This document shows positions 5,132 to 12,842 of a DNA stretch of 22,016 nucleotides, piece after piece; the first letter of the stretch is position 1, and every line of letters starts with the position of its first letter. Location: the NCBI GenBank assembly GCA_934771475.1, contig CAKVMD010000016.1, positions 1-22,016 on the forward strand, written 5' to 3'. Position numbers and translations under genes: made by a program. The notes under the pieces were generated by a model. It saw only the letters and a list, made by a program, of their open reading frames with translations, was not told the origin of the DNA and ran no database searches. This DNA comes from an uncultured Clostridia bacterium (GTDB lineage: Bacteria; Bacillota; Clostridia; Christensenellales; UBA1242).

Positions 5132-7588
5132 TTAATAAATGATTTTTACGATAGAGAAAAAGTTTTTCTTAATAATTTCATTTCCGCTTGTAAGTCTTTC
5201 GCCGGTTGGCACTTTTTTAGTGTCAAGTGGAAGAATTTTTAAGCCAAAATCGACCGCCACCGAAGTTTGTTTATCGGCGGGGCAAACAAAGAACACGTTT
5301 TGGCAGTTCTTTGCGAAAGTGATGTATTTAAGACCCTTACGGTATCTTTGTGAAAGTGGGAATTGTGAAACGCTCAATTTTTTGATGTATCCGTTTTCAC
5401 TAACAACACAAACCTCGTCAAAGTTTACTTGGCTGGCAAAAATCACACAATCGTTTTCATCGAGATTGATACCACGCACTCCACCCGATAATCTTCCTTG
5501 AACAGGAACATCCTTTTTGTCAAAGTTGAGTGCCATACCTTTCTTGGTCATCATTAAAATTGGCTTATCCACTTCTTCAAGTTGAACAGAAATGACTTCA
5601 TCCCCGTCCGCGAGTTTGCAAACTGGATAGAACGATTTTATCATCATAAGTTCGCTTGCTGGCGACATTTTAACAACACCATTTTTTGTCATAAACACCA
5701 CATTTGAATTGCTTGGAAGTTTAAGTAATGCAACCGGCATTTCATTTAATGAAATGAGTTTTTCTATTTGGTCAAGTGTCAAACCTTTATCGCGCCACTT
5801 ACACTCTTTTATGTCGGCAACTTTGCATTTTACCGCGTTCCCTTTGTTTGTCAAAATTAAAACAGTGTCAGCAGACGAATATGTTTCAATACATTTTGGC
5901 AAATCTGTAAGTGAGGTGGAGTCAGTTATATCTTTTTGACTCATCGAATAATTTTTTGGCGTAACTTTCTTGATAGTTCCGCCCGCCGAAATGGAAAGCA
6001 CATAATTTTTGCTTGCCTCTTCCTCTTTTTCGTCTTTAATTTCACTTACCTTAATCTTTGCGTCATTACAAACAACTGAACGGCGCTTTGTTGCGTAAGA
6101 TTTTTTAATTTCAAGAATTTCTTTCTTAACAAGGTCATATTGCGCTTTCTTTGACGCAAGAATTTTTTCAAGATGAGCAATTAGTTTTTCAAGTCCCGCA
6201 AGTTCCTCTTCTATTTTTTCGACTTCAAGGTGAACCAGTCTTGCAAGGCGCATATCGAGTATGGCTTGTGCTTGGCGGTCAGAAAGTTTAAATCGCTCTC
6301 TTAACTTAGATTTTGCCTCGTTTGTTGAAGCCGACTTTTTGATGATTTTAATAACCTCATCAATGTTTTTAATGGCAATAACAAGTCCTTGCAAAATATG
6401 TGCACGCTCTTTTGCCTGTTCAAGTTCAAACTTGCTTCTTCTTACGATGACCTCGCGTTGATACTCAGAGTAATATGATATAATTTCAAGCAAATTCATA
6501 AGTCTTGGCTTTCCGCCAGCAATGGCAACCATATTTATACCATAAGAGACTTGAAGATTTGTTGATTTATATAGATATTCCAAGATTTTGTTAGGGTTTG
6601 CGTCCTTTTTAAGCCTTATAACCGCGCGCATACCGCTAATATCCGACTCATCACGAATTTCGGTGATGCATGAAAGTTTGTCTTTGTTTTGCTCTTTGAG
6701 TTCGGCAATTTTCATAAGAAGTTGGGCTTTATTAACTTGATATGGAATTTCGCTGATAATCAAGCTGACTTTATCGCCAACCTTTTCTATCCCAACCTTA
6801 CTGCGGATAATGATTTTGCCTTTTCCAGTTCTGTACGCTTGTTCAAGTCCACCGTCGACAGAGATAATTTCACCACCAGTTGGAAAATCTGGCGCTTTTA
6901 TTATCTTCATAAGTTCTTCTATTTTAATTTTTGGGTTATCAATATACGCCACAACGCCATCTATCGTTTCGCCAAGATTGTGTGGTGGGATGTTGGTTGC
7001 AACCCCGACCGCAATGCCCGAGGCACCATTTACAAGAAGATTTGGGAATCTCCCCGGGAACATATCTGGCTCTTTGCGTCTATCATCAAAGGTTAAACTC
7101 CATCTTACTGTATCTTTTTCAAGGTCGCGCATAAGTTCCATGGCAAGTGGTGTCAATCTCGCCTCGGTATAACGATAAGCGGCTGGGCTATCTCCGTCCA
7201 CAGAACCAAAGTTTCCTTGTCCCTCTACAAGTGGCTCCCTTAAAACCCAAGATTGAGCCATTCTGCACATTGCGTCATAAATGGAAGTATCTCCATGTGG
7301 GTGATAAGCACCAAGGGTTTCTCCTACAATGTTCGCACTTTTTCTGTATGGTTTATCTGGTGTAAAGCCATTTTCATACATGGAAAAAAGTATTCTTCTT
7401 TGAACAGGTTTTAGTCCGTCCTCTACTCTTGGGAGCGCTCTATCCATAACAACACACTCAGTGTAAGGTATCATTGAATCATGAAGCACCTCGCTCATGG
7501 TTTTGTAAATGACGCCTTTTTCATCAGCATGGTAACTTAATGGGTTTGCTTCTTCAATATTTTTTTCATCTTGAAAATCGTTTGCCAT
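5132..7588 (-). CDS. parC: Type IIA topoisomerase subunit A, ParC-like (GyrA/ParC family, 818 aa)
   Basis: The DNA-cleaving subunit that pairs with the product of the gene just upstream and passes one duplex through another. The breakage-reunion domain (about 30-500) has the quinolone-region block HPHGDTSIYD (96-105), the catalytic Arg139-Tyr140 in YRYTEARL, and GRFPNLLVNGASGIAVG (179-195). The C-terminal beta-pinwheel follows from about 525. The canonical GyrA box (Gln-Arg-Arg-Gly-Gly-Lys-Gly) needed for DNA wrapping is missing: the first blade has none, and only degenerate look-alikes occur at 697-706 and 747-754. This favours topoisomerase IV over gyrase. Thr101 stands where E. coli GyrA has Ser83. 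AAGGAG precedes the ATG. It lies 89 bases after parE, with no terminator between. GyrA remains the alternative name. Confidence 0.9.
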   Translation of the reverse strand: MANDFQDEKNIEEANPLSYHADEKGVIYKTMSEVLHDSMIPYTECVVMDRALPRVEDGLKPVQRRILFSMYENGFTPDKPYRKSANIVGETLGAYHPHGDTSIYDAMCRMAQSWVLREPLVEGQGNFGSVDGDSPAAYRYTEARLTPLAMELMRDLEKDTVRWSLTFDDRRKEPDMFPGRFPNLLVNGASGIAVGVATNIPPHNLGETIDGVVAYIDNPKIKIEELMKIIKAPDFPTGGEIISVDGGLEQAYRTGKGKIIIRSKVGIEKVGDKVSLIISEIPYQVNKAQLLMKIAELKEQNKDKLSCITEIRDESDISGMRAVIRLKKDANPNKILEYLYKSTNLQVSYGINMVAIAGGKPRLMNLLEIISYYSEYQREVIVRRSKFELEQAKERAHILQGLVIAIKNIDEVIKIIKKSASTNEAKSKLRERFKLSDRQAQAILDMRLARLVHLEVEKIEEELAGLEKLIAHLEKILASKKAQYDLVKKEILEIKKSYATKRRSVVCNDAKIKVSEIKDEKEEEASKNYVLSISAGGTIKKVTPKNYSMSQKDITDSTSLTDLPKCIETYSSADTVLILTNKGNAVKCKVADIKECKWRDKGLTLDQIEKLISLNEMPVALLKLPSNSNVVFMTKNGVVKMSPASELMMIKSFYPVCKLADGDEVISVQLEEVDKPILMMTKKGMALNFDKKDVPVQGRLSGGVRGINLDENDCVIFASQVNFDEVCVVSENGYIKKLSVSQFPLSQRYRKGLKYITFAKNCQNVFFVCPADKQTSVAVDFGLKILPLDTKKVPTGERLTSGNEIIKKNFFSIVKIIY

Positions 7589-7677
7589 TGTTTCTCCTTG
7601 TTTTGATTGTTTTTTTGTCTATTTCACGCCTTTTTAATTGGCTAAGTTATTCTGCCCGCAATTTTAGGCTGGAAAAA

Positions 7678-9630
7678 TTAAATCTTTTTATAATTTTTTA
7701 AGAAGTCATCTTCTCGGTCAAAGTTAGCGTGCTCACCGATGTATGCCTTTCTTGCTTCAATATCGTCTCCCATAAGGGTTACAACCATTTTCTCGGCTTC
7801 GGCGGCGTCATCAATGGTTACCTTAATGATTTCTCGTTTCTCAGGGTCCATTGTTGTATCACGCAACTGTTCTGGGTTCATTTCACCAAGACCTTTGTAT
7901 CTTTGAAGTTCATATCCTTTCCCCGCTCTTTCAATCGCCTCAGGCAACTCGTTATCCGAGTACACATACTCTAAAAATCCTTTTTTATGAACCTTATAAA
8001 GTGGAGGCATTCCAATGTAAACATGGCCGTCATTTATAAGTTCGCGCATATATCGAAAGAAAAATGTTAAAAGTATGGCTCGAATGTGAGCGCCGTCTTG
8101 GTCGGCATCGGAAAGAATGATTACTTTGTTATATCTCAAACTTGAAAGGTCAAAATCTTCGCCAATTCCAGTGTTTAGCGCCGAAATTATGGTTCTAATT
8201 TCCTCGTTTGCAAGGACTTGGTCAATTCTCTTTTTCTCAGCGTTAAGAGGCTTACCGCGCAAAGGAAGTATCGCTTGGAAGCGTCTATCTCTTCCTTGCT
8301 TTGCAGAACCACCCGCAGAATCTCCCTCAACTATGAATAGTTCACACTTCTCTTTGTCTCTGCTGGATGCAGATGCAAGTTTTCCCACAAGGTTGAAGTT
8401 TTCAGCTGAGTTCTTTGCACGAGTAAGTTCTTTCGCCTTCTTCGCAGCCTCTCTGGTTTTAGCCGCGCCTTTTGCTTTGCCTAAAATAACCTCAGCAATG
8501 GTTGCGTTCTTCTTGTCTGCGAAAAATTTTCCAAGTTCTCTTATCGTCAAGGCTTCAACCATAGTCTTAGCCTCCGGGTTTCCGAGTTTAGTTTTCGTTT
8601 GCCCCTCAAATTGAACATTGGTCATTTTAACATTTAAAACGACATTTATTCCTTCCCTAAAATCTTCGCCTAAGAAATTGGCATCTTTTTCTTTCAAGAA
8701 GTTGTTTGCACGGGCATACTCATTCATAACTTTCGTAAATGCCGATTTAAAGCCTGTTTCATGAGTTCCACCCTCTATGGTTGGGATATTGTTTACAAAT
8801 GAGAATGAACTTTCTGTGTAACTATCGGTATAAACAAAGGCTATTTCAAGATAAAAGTTTTTATCTTCTGCTGAAAAGTACACAGGGCGTGCAAATAGTT
8901 TGCTTTTCCCTTCAACTATATAATTAACAAAGTCTGCGATTCCGCCCTCATAATGATAAAATTCGTCCTCACCGTTTACGAGGTCATGAAGTTCAATTTT
9001 TAGTCCCTTGTTTAAGAAAGCAAGTTCTCTTGCGCGAGTACAGATTGTCTCAAAATTAAATTTGATTGTTCCAAACATATCACTGTCTGGCAAGAAAGTA
9101 ACTTTTGTTCCCGTCTTTGTGGTTTTGCCTACAAGTTTAAGTGGTCCTTTTGCAATTCCGCTGTGCATCTTGCCATTTTCATCCATGAAAGAATGGAAGC
9201 CTACATAGTATTCTTTTCCATTTTTATACACTGTAACATCACACCACTTTGAAAGTGCGTTTGTTACTGACGCTCCCACGCCATGCAAACCACCAGAAAA
9301 TTTGTAGTTATCATTGTTAAATTTCCCGCCCGCGTGCAAAGTTGTATAAACCACTTCAACGCCCGACTTATGAAGAGTTGGGTGCATATCCACTGGTATA
9401 CCTCTACCATTATCTTCCACGGTTGCCGAGCCATCTTTGTTAAGCGTGATTTTTATAGTATCTCCATAACCATTTGAAATTTCGTCAATAGCATTGTCTA
9501 CTATTTCCCACAAAAGATGATGCATACCCTTTGAGCCTGTCGTTCCAATATACATTCCCGGACGAAGTCTAACCGCGTCAAGTCCTTCAAGAACAACTAT
9601 ATCTTTTGCGTCATACTTTTTTTCTGCCAT
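7678..9630 (-). CDS. parE: Type IIA topoisomerase subunit B, ParE-like (GyrB/ParE family, 650 aa)
   Basis: ATPase subunit that drives strand passage with the downstream ParC-like partner. The frame is open to 9681, but the predicted -10 box lies inside that extension and GAGGGG (9634-9639) directly precedes the ATG at 9630, which fixes the start. GHKL ATPase motifs: WEIVDNAIDE with Glu42 and Asn46, EDNGRGIPV (72-80), GGLHGVGAS (113-121) and QTKTKLGN (344-351). The Toprim domain has EGDSAGG (435-441) and the Asp508/510/512 metal triad in SDADQDGAH. RYKGLGEMNPEQL near the C-terminus is the family's signature. Length suits both GyrB and ParE. The name ParE rests on the neighbour lacking a GyrA box and on the N-terminal TGSKGMHHLLWEIVDNAIDE style; GyrB cannot be excluded. 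Confidence 0.92.
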   Translation of the reverse strand: MAEKKYDAKDIVVLEGLDAVRLRPGMYIGTTGSKGMHHLLWEIVDNAIDEISNGYGDTIKITLNKDGSATVEDNGRGIPVDMHPTLHKSGVEVVYTTLHAGGKFNNDNYKFSGGLHGVGASVTNALSKWCDVTVYKNGKEYYVGFHSFMDENGKMHSGIAKGPLKLVGKTTKTGTKVTFLPDSDMFGTIKFNFETICTRARELAFLNKGLKIELHDLVNGEDEFYHYEGGIADFVNYIVEGKSKLFARPVYFSAEDKNFYLEIAFVYTDSYTESSFSFVNNIPTIEGGTHETGFKSAFTKVMNEYARANNFLKEKDANFLGEDFREGINVVLNVKMTNVQFEGQTKTKLGNPEAKTMVEALTIRELGKFFADKKNATIAEVILGKAKGAAKTREAAKKAKELTRAKNSAENFNLVGKLASASSRDKEKCELFIVEGDSAGGSAKQGRDRRFQAILPLRGKPLNAEKKRIDQVLANEEIRTIISALNTGIGEDFDLSSLRYNKVIILSDADQDGAHIRAILLTFFFRYMRELINDGHVYIGMPPLYKVHKKGFLEYVYSDNELPEAIERAGKGYELQRYKGLGEMNPEQLRDTTMDPEKREIIKVTIDDAAEAEKMVVTLMGDDIEARKAYIGEHANFDREDDFLKNYKKI

Positions 9631-9633
9631 TTT

Positions 9634-9639
9634 CCCCTC
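9634..9639 (-). promoter_or_regulatory. Ribosome site fixing the parE start
   Basis: GAGGGG on the minus strand lies three bases before the ATG at 9630. The upstream in-frame codons have no such site and overlap the promoter, so this site decides the start. Confidence 0.7.
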
Positions 9640-9663
9640 GCATGCTATAATTTTCCTATTTTT

Positions 9664-9691
9664 AATATAGCACAATTTCAAATTTTAACAA
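9664..9691 (-). promoter_or_regulatory. Promoter of parE-parC
   Basis: TTGTTA (9686-9691), 16 bases, then an extended -10 TGC-TATATT (TATATT at 9664-9669) on the minus strand. The expected transcript start is about 25 bases before the chosen parE ATG. Confidence 0.6.
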
Positions 9692-9771
9692 ATCTTTTTT
9701 TGAAAATTTTATTTTTTGATTTTGTAAGCAAAAGCGTGTATATTTATAAGACTGATTGCATATTTATTCAT

Positions 9772-9808
9772 TTTGTCGCATAGTTATAAAATTCATAATT
9801 TCGACAAA
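9772..9808. promoter_or_regulatory. Possible Spo0A-box pair upstream of murG
   Basis: TTTGTCG on the plus strand (9772-9778) and on the minus strand (9802-9808) form an inverted pair. The minus-strand copy extends to TTTGTCGAA (9808-9800), an exact 0A-box match; the plus-strand copy has one mismatch. A weak murG promoter (TTGTCG 9773-9778, 17 bases, TAATTT 9796-9801) would lie between and under them. Binding is inference. Confidence 0.3.
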
Positions 9809-9836
9809 TTCGCGTAAAATATTTTAGTGAGGTTTT

Positions 9837-10895
9837 ATGAAAAGAATTGTTTTGACTGGGGGCGGAACTGCTGGGCACATCTATCCCGCTCTTGCAATAA
9901 AAGAGAGACTTGAAAAAGAAGGAAGTGGCAAATATGAGTTTTTCTACATCGGCTCTCATGGAATGGAAAAAGAGATTGTAAGTCGCGAAAAGAACATCAA
10001 GTTTTTTTGTATTGACACGGTTAAACTTCAAAGAAAGTTGACTTTAAAAAATTTACTTATTCCTTTTAAATTGCTTTCGTCAGTCAGAAGCGCAAAGAAA
10101 ATATTGAAAGATATCAACCCAAGTGTCGTATTTTCAAAAGGCGGGTTTGTTGCCTTGCCTGTTGTGATTGCAAGCAAAAAACTTGGCTTGCCAGTAGTAA
10201 GCCACGAATCAGATTTAAGCATGGGGCTTGCCAACAAACTTATATTGAAAAAGTGCAATAAAATGTGTGTTGCGTTTGAGAAAACATCACTTATCAGCTC
10301 CAAATGTATCTACACTGGTCAGCCCATAAGACAAGATGTTTTAAAGGGCAATAAAAACAATATTAAAAGCGAATATTTTGTTTCGGGCAAGAAAAATCTG
10401 CTTGTTATTGGTGGAAGTTTGGGTGCGGGATTTTTAAATAAAATCGTAGATGAAAACCTTGAAAGCCTTACTAAAAACTTTAACATTTTTCATATTGTTG
10501 GCAAAAATAACACACTCCCAAAGGCAAGGCAAGGATACTATCCAATAAGTTATTATACAAACATTGGAGATGCCTATGCCTGGGCTGACATAGTTCTTTC
10601 AAGGGCTGGTTCGGGGGTTATAAATGAACTCTTAACGCTAAACAAACCAATGCTTTTAGTCCCTCTTTCTAAGAGTTGTTCTCGGGGCGACCAAATAGAA
10701 AACGCACTTTTATTTGAAGAAAAGGGTTACGCACTTTGTATGCAAGAGGAAGAATATGATAAGCAAAAATTTATTGATAATTTAAATAATTTAGTTAAAA
10801 ACGACAAAATTTTCGTAAAAAACATGAAAAAAAGCGTCAAAAATGACGCTTGCGGTGAAATTATTAAAGTTTTAAAAAGTGTCAGCCTTGATTAA
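9837..10895 (+). CDS. murG: UDP-GlcNAc:undecaprenyl-PP-MurNAc-pentapeptide transferase MurG (352 aa)
   Basis: Converts lipid I to lipid II at the inner face of the membrane, the last cytoplasmic step of peptidoglycan synthesis. The N-terminal GGGTAGHIYPAL loop (8-19), FSKGGFVALPVV, the HESDLSMGLANK acceptor-side block, GQPIR, the central GGSLGA (glycosyltransferase-B nucleotide loop), and SRAGSGVINELL with LVPL near the donor site are all present. The HESD form is a variant of the HEQN seen in many MurGs. Length is typical. GTGAGG lies four bases before the ATG. It is a solitary plus-strand gene away from other mur or fts genes. The 3' end overlaps the opposing protease gene by 14 bases and contains that gene's terminator. 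Confidence 0.95.
   Translation: MKRIVLTGGGTAGHIYPALAIKERLEKEGSGKYEFFYIGSHGMEKEIVSREKNIKFFCIDTVKLQRKLTLKNLLIPFKLLSSVRSAKKILKDINPSVVFSKGGFVALPVVIASKKLGLPVVSHESDLSMGLANKLILKKCNKMCVAFEKTSLISSKCIYTGQPIRQDVLKGNKNNIKSEYFVSGKKNLLVIGGSLGAGFLNKIVDENLESLTKNFNIFHIVGKNNTLPKARQGYYPISYYTNIGDAYAWADIVLSRAGSGVINELLTLNKPMLLVPLSKSCSRGDQIENALLFEEKGYALCMQEEEYDKQKFIDNLNNLVKNDKIFVKNMKKSVKNDACGEIIKVLKSVSLD
10827..10851 (-). terminator. Intrinsic terminator of the protease operon, inside murG
   Basis: AAGCGTCA (10832-10839) and TGACGCTT (10844-10851) form a perfect 8-bp stem with a four-base loop. Read on the minus strand, T residues follow from the stem. It lies about 30 bases after the protease stop codon but within the last 70 bases of the murG coding region. 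Confidence 0.8.
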
Positions 10896-12039
10896 TTTTA
10901 AAAAGAGTTTGGAGATTTGGGTACCCTAGCCCCTCCAAATTTTTGTTATAAGAAATAGGCTTGCAGTTTGTCATTAAAATTCTTTTAAGAGCATTTGGCG
11001 ACAAACTCTCATCTTTTTCAAACATCAAAAGGCATATACCAGCAATCATTGGTGTGGCAACACTTGTACCACTTAATGAGGTGTATGGCTTTTTTATTCC
11101 ACATGAAATGATGTCAACGCTTGGAGCAATTAGGTCAGGTTTAAACCTTGAAAAAGCAGGCCCACGCGAGGAAAAATCTGCCACCTCAAAAAAGTTGTGA
11201 TTAAAAGTTTCCTCGTCAAGTCTATTATCATTAAAGCCACCAACTGTGATAACTTTACTTGAAACCCCCGGGCTTTTTATCGTTTGAAACTCAGGTCCAC
11301 TATTACCCGCCGCTGCGACAACCACAACGCCCTCATTCCAAAGCGCCTCTGCGCCCGCCATGATGGGGTCATTGAAACCAAGAGGCTCACTTCCAAAACT
11401 CATGCAGACAACTTTTATGTTATACTTTTGATGGTTATCATAGACCCATTCCATAGCATCTAAAATTTTATCTGCCGACGCCTCGCCTTGCCCATTAAGG
11501 GCTTTTAAGGAAACGATTTTTGCCTTTGGCGCAATGCCTGCATAGTAACCCTTTGATAGTGCACCATTTCCCGCGCACACCCCTGCCACAAAAGTGCCAT
11601 GCCCGTTGTCATCATAGGGCTCAGTTTTTGAAGACACAAAATCTTTAAAATATGTAATTCTGTTTTCTCCCAAACAAAAGTCTGGATGCCGAGACAGCCC
11701 GGTATCTATTATAGCAACCGTTTGTCCTTCACCAGCCAGCGGAATATTGTCCGCCCCCAATATCTTTTTAGATATGTTCATTAGGGCACTTGCGGACGCA
11801 ACATGAGAGATAAATTTCACTTGACTCATCTTTGAAAATGACACCATTTCGGCTTTTGTTAGTTTTACATGAAATGACTTTATGAATAAATATTCATTTA
11901 AAAGCGGTATCCCGCGCAATTTTATAACTTTGCGAAGGCGCTCATAATCACTGGCTGAGACAAAACATTCTTGCCTTGCACCCGCTGAAAGCATGGAAAT
12001 GAGGTTTAAAAGAAAGGGGTCAATCTTTTGTTTAATCAT
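10882..12039 (-). CDS. Cytoplasmic subtilisin-like serine protease, S8 family (385 aa)
   Basis: A serine endopeptidase. The Asp-His-Ser triad is complete: Asp112 in VAIIDTG, His147 in NGHGTFVAG, and Ser326 in SGTSVATPMIAG, with the oxyanion Asn246 in AAAGNSGP. Residues about 20-85 resemble an inhibitor-I9-type prodomain (short strands, then LTKAEMVSFSKMSQVKFIS). There is no signal peptide, so it probably acts in the cytoplasm, like AprX-type subtilases. A GTG at 12048 is in frame, but AGGTGA five bases before the ATG at 12039 favours the latter. It overlaps the small upstream gene by eight bases, implying coupled translation. Its 3' end overlaps murG, and its terminator is within murG. The substrate is unknown. 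Confidence 0.88.
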   Translation of the reverse strand: MIKQKIDPFLLNLISMLSAGARQECFVSASDYERLRKVIKLRGIPLLNEYLFIKSFHVKLTKAEMVSFSKMSQVKFISHVASASALMNISKKILGADNIPLAGEGQTVAIIDTGLSRHPDFCLGENRITYFKDFVSSKTEPYDDNGHGTFVAGVCAGNGALSKGYYAGIAPKAKIVSLKALNGQGEASADKILDAMEWVYDNHQKYNIKVVCMSFGSEPLGFNDPIMAGAEALWNEGVVVVAAAGNSGPEFQTIKSPGVSSKVITVGGFNDNRLDEETFNHNFFEVADFSSRGPAFSRFKPDLIAPSVDIISCGIKKPYTSLSGTSVATPMIAGICLLMFEKDESLSPNALKRILMTNCKPISYNKNLEGLGYPNLQTLFKINQG

Positions 12040-12292
12040 CAATTTCACCTAAAAGTGCACAAATATTTTTGTAACTTTCCTCGCCAACAACCCCTCTGAC
12101 CGACTGCGCCATTTCTCTAAGCGCATTTATATTAAATTTGCCCTCCCTCTTTTGCTGAGCAACCTGCCTAAAAAGTTCGCTTTTGAGTTCACTCTCGTTC
12201 ATCGATTTATACTCTTCTACTTTCTTTTCAAGTTCATCTCGGCTGGCACCTTTTGTCTCATTTTCATTTTTAAAGTTTGAAAGTTTAGCCAT
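12032..12292 (-). CDS. Small helical protein of unknown function, coupled to the S8 protease (86 aa)
   Basis: Not recognised. The frame opens at 12328, but AGAGG six bases before the ATG at 12292 marks that as the start. The protein is soluble, very rich in Glu and Lys (DELEKKVEEYKSMNESELKS), and likely forms two or three helices, the first coiled-coil-like. No membrane segment, cysteine cluster or known motif is seen. It shares eight bases with the protease gene and must be translated with it, so a partner, substrate or inhibitor of the protease is possible, but this is inference only. CATATACT 20-odd bases upstream of the ribosome site has some likeness to a sporulation sigma-E -10 box, without a matching -35. 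Confidence 0.7.
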   Translation of the reverse strand: MAKLSNFKNENETKGASRDELEKKVEEYKSMNESELKSELFRQVAQQKREGKFNINALREMAQSVRGVVGEESYKNICALLGEIDD

Positions 12293-12339
12293 ATTACACC
12301 TCTCTATTTCAGTATATGACCGCGCCACTTTAAACTACA

Positions 12340-12354
12340 CAAGAACTTTTCTTG
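12340..12354. repeat. Short dyad in the 12.3 kb divergent region
   Basis: CAAGAA-CTT-TTCTTG is a perfect 6-base inverted repeat about 50 bases upstream of the 86-aa gene, on the side shared with the divergent small gene. It may be an operator; evidence is limited to symmetry and position. Confidence 0.3.
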
Positions 12355-12462
12355 CTTAAAAGGCCTCAAAATCTTGCGACTTTTCAAATAATTAAAAAAT
12401 CTTATAACTTTTTTATAACAAATTCATTTCACATTTTTGCGATAATTATCATATTTAAAAAC

Positions 12463-12813
12463 ATGGATAATAATATTTTGTCAAGCCTATTAAAAATACT
12501 TTCCGGCGGATTTAATCTTTCAGGTAGTCAGCCCACAAGCCAAGTCCAAACGCAAGAGAAGCAAAATCCCGCATATTATGGCTACCCCAAAGAGGCTTAC
12601 ACATTTGCACAAGAGACTCCTCAAAACACAAATAATAGTGGCTTAAATTTAGAAAACCTTGTTGCATTGCTGGCTGGCAACAAAGGCAACCTTTCTTCAA
12701 TTTTGTCAAATGTCGCTGGCAAAAACTCCCCGCTTGCAAGTGTGGCATCTCTTATGGGTGGCAACAAAAAAGAAGAGGAAACTCCCCTTCCCGAAAAAGA
12801 AATATTACTTTGA
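12463..12813 (+). CDS. Small Asn/Gly-rich protein of unknown function (116 aa)
   Basis: The frame is open from 12352, but the predicted product only looks protein-like from the ATG at 12463 (MDNNILSSLLKILSGGF). No clear ribosome site precedes it, so existence and start are less sure than for the neighbours. The N-terminus could be an amphipathic helix. A Gln/Pro/Tyr-rich low-complexity middle (about 20-55) follows. Residues 59-100 contain three imperfect Leu-rich repeats of about 14 residues that end in GNKG, GKNS and GGNK. There is no transmembrane segment. It is divergent from the protease operon and convergent with an ABC ATPase-like gene. Composition recalls small spore- or surface-layer proteins of Clostridia, but that is a guess. 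Confidence 0.5.
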   Translation: MDNNILSSLLKILSGGFNLSGSQPTSQVQTQEKQNPAYYGYPKEAYTFAQETPQNTNNSGLNLENLVALLAGNKGNLSSILSNVAGKNSPLASVASLMGGNKKEEETPLPEKEILL

Positions 12814-12842
12814 AAATTTAATTTTTGCGCTTAAAAGTTTGA

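Noticed and set aside
8117..8614. Open frame of 165 codons antisense to parE
   Set aside because: A shadow of the conserved parE codons, without motif or start signals.
9631..9681. Longer N-terminus for the topoisomerase B subunit
   Set aside because: The extension covers the -10 box and lacks a ribosome site; the family starts near the ATG at 9630.
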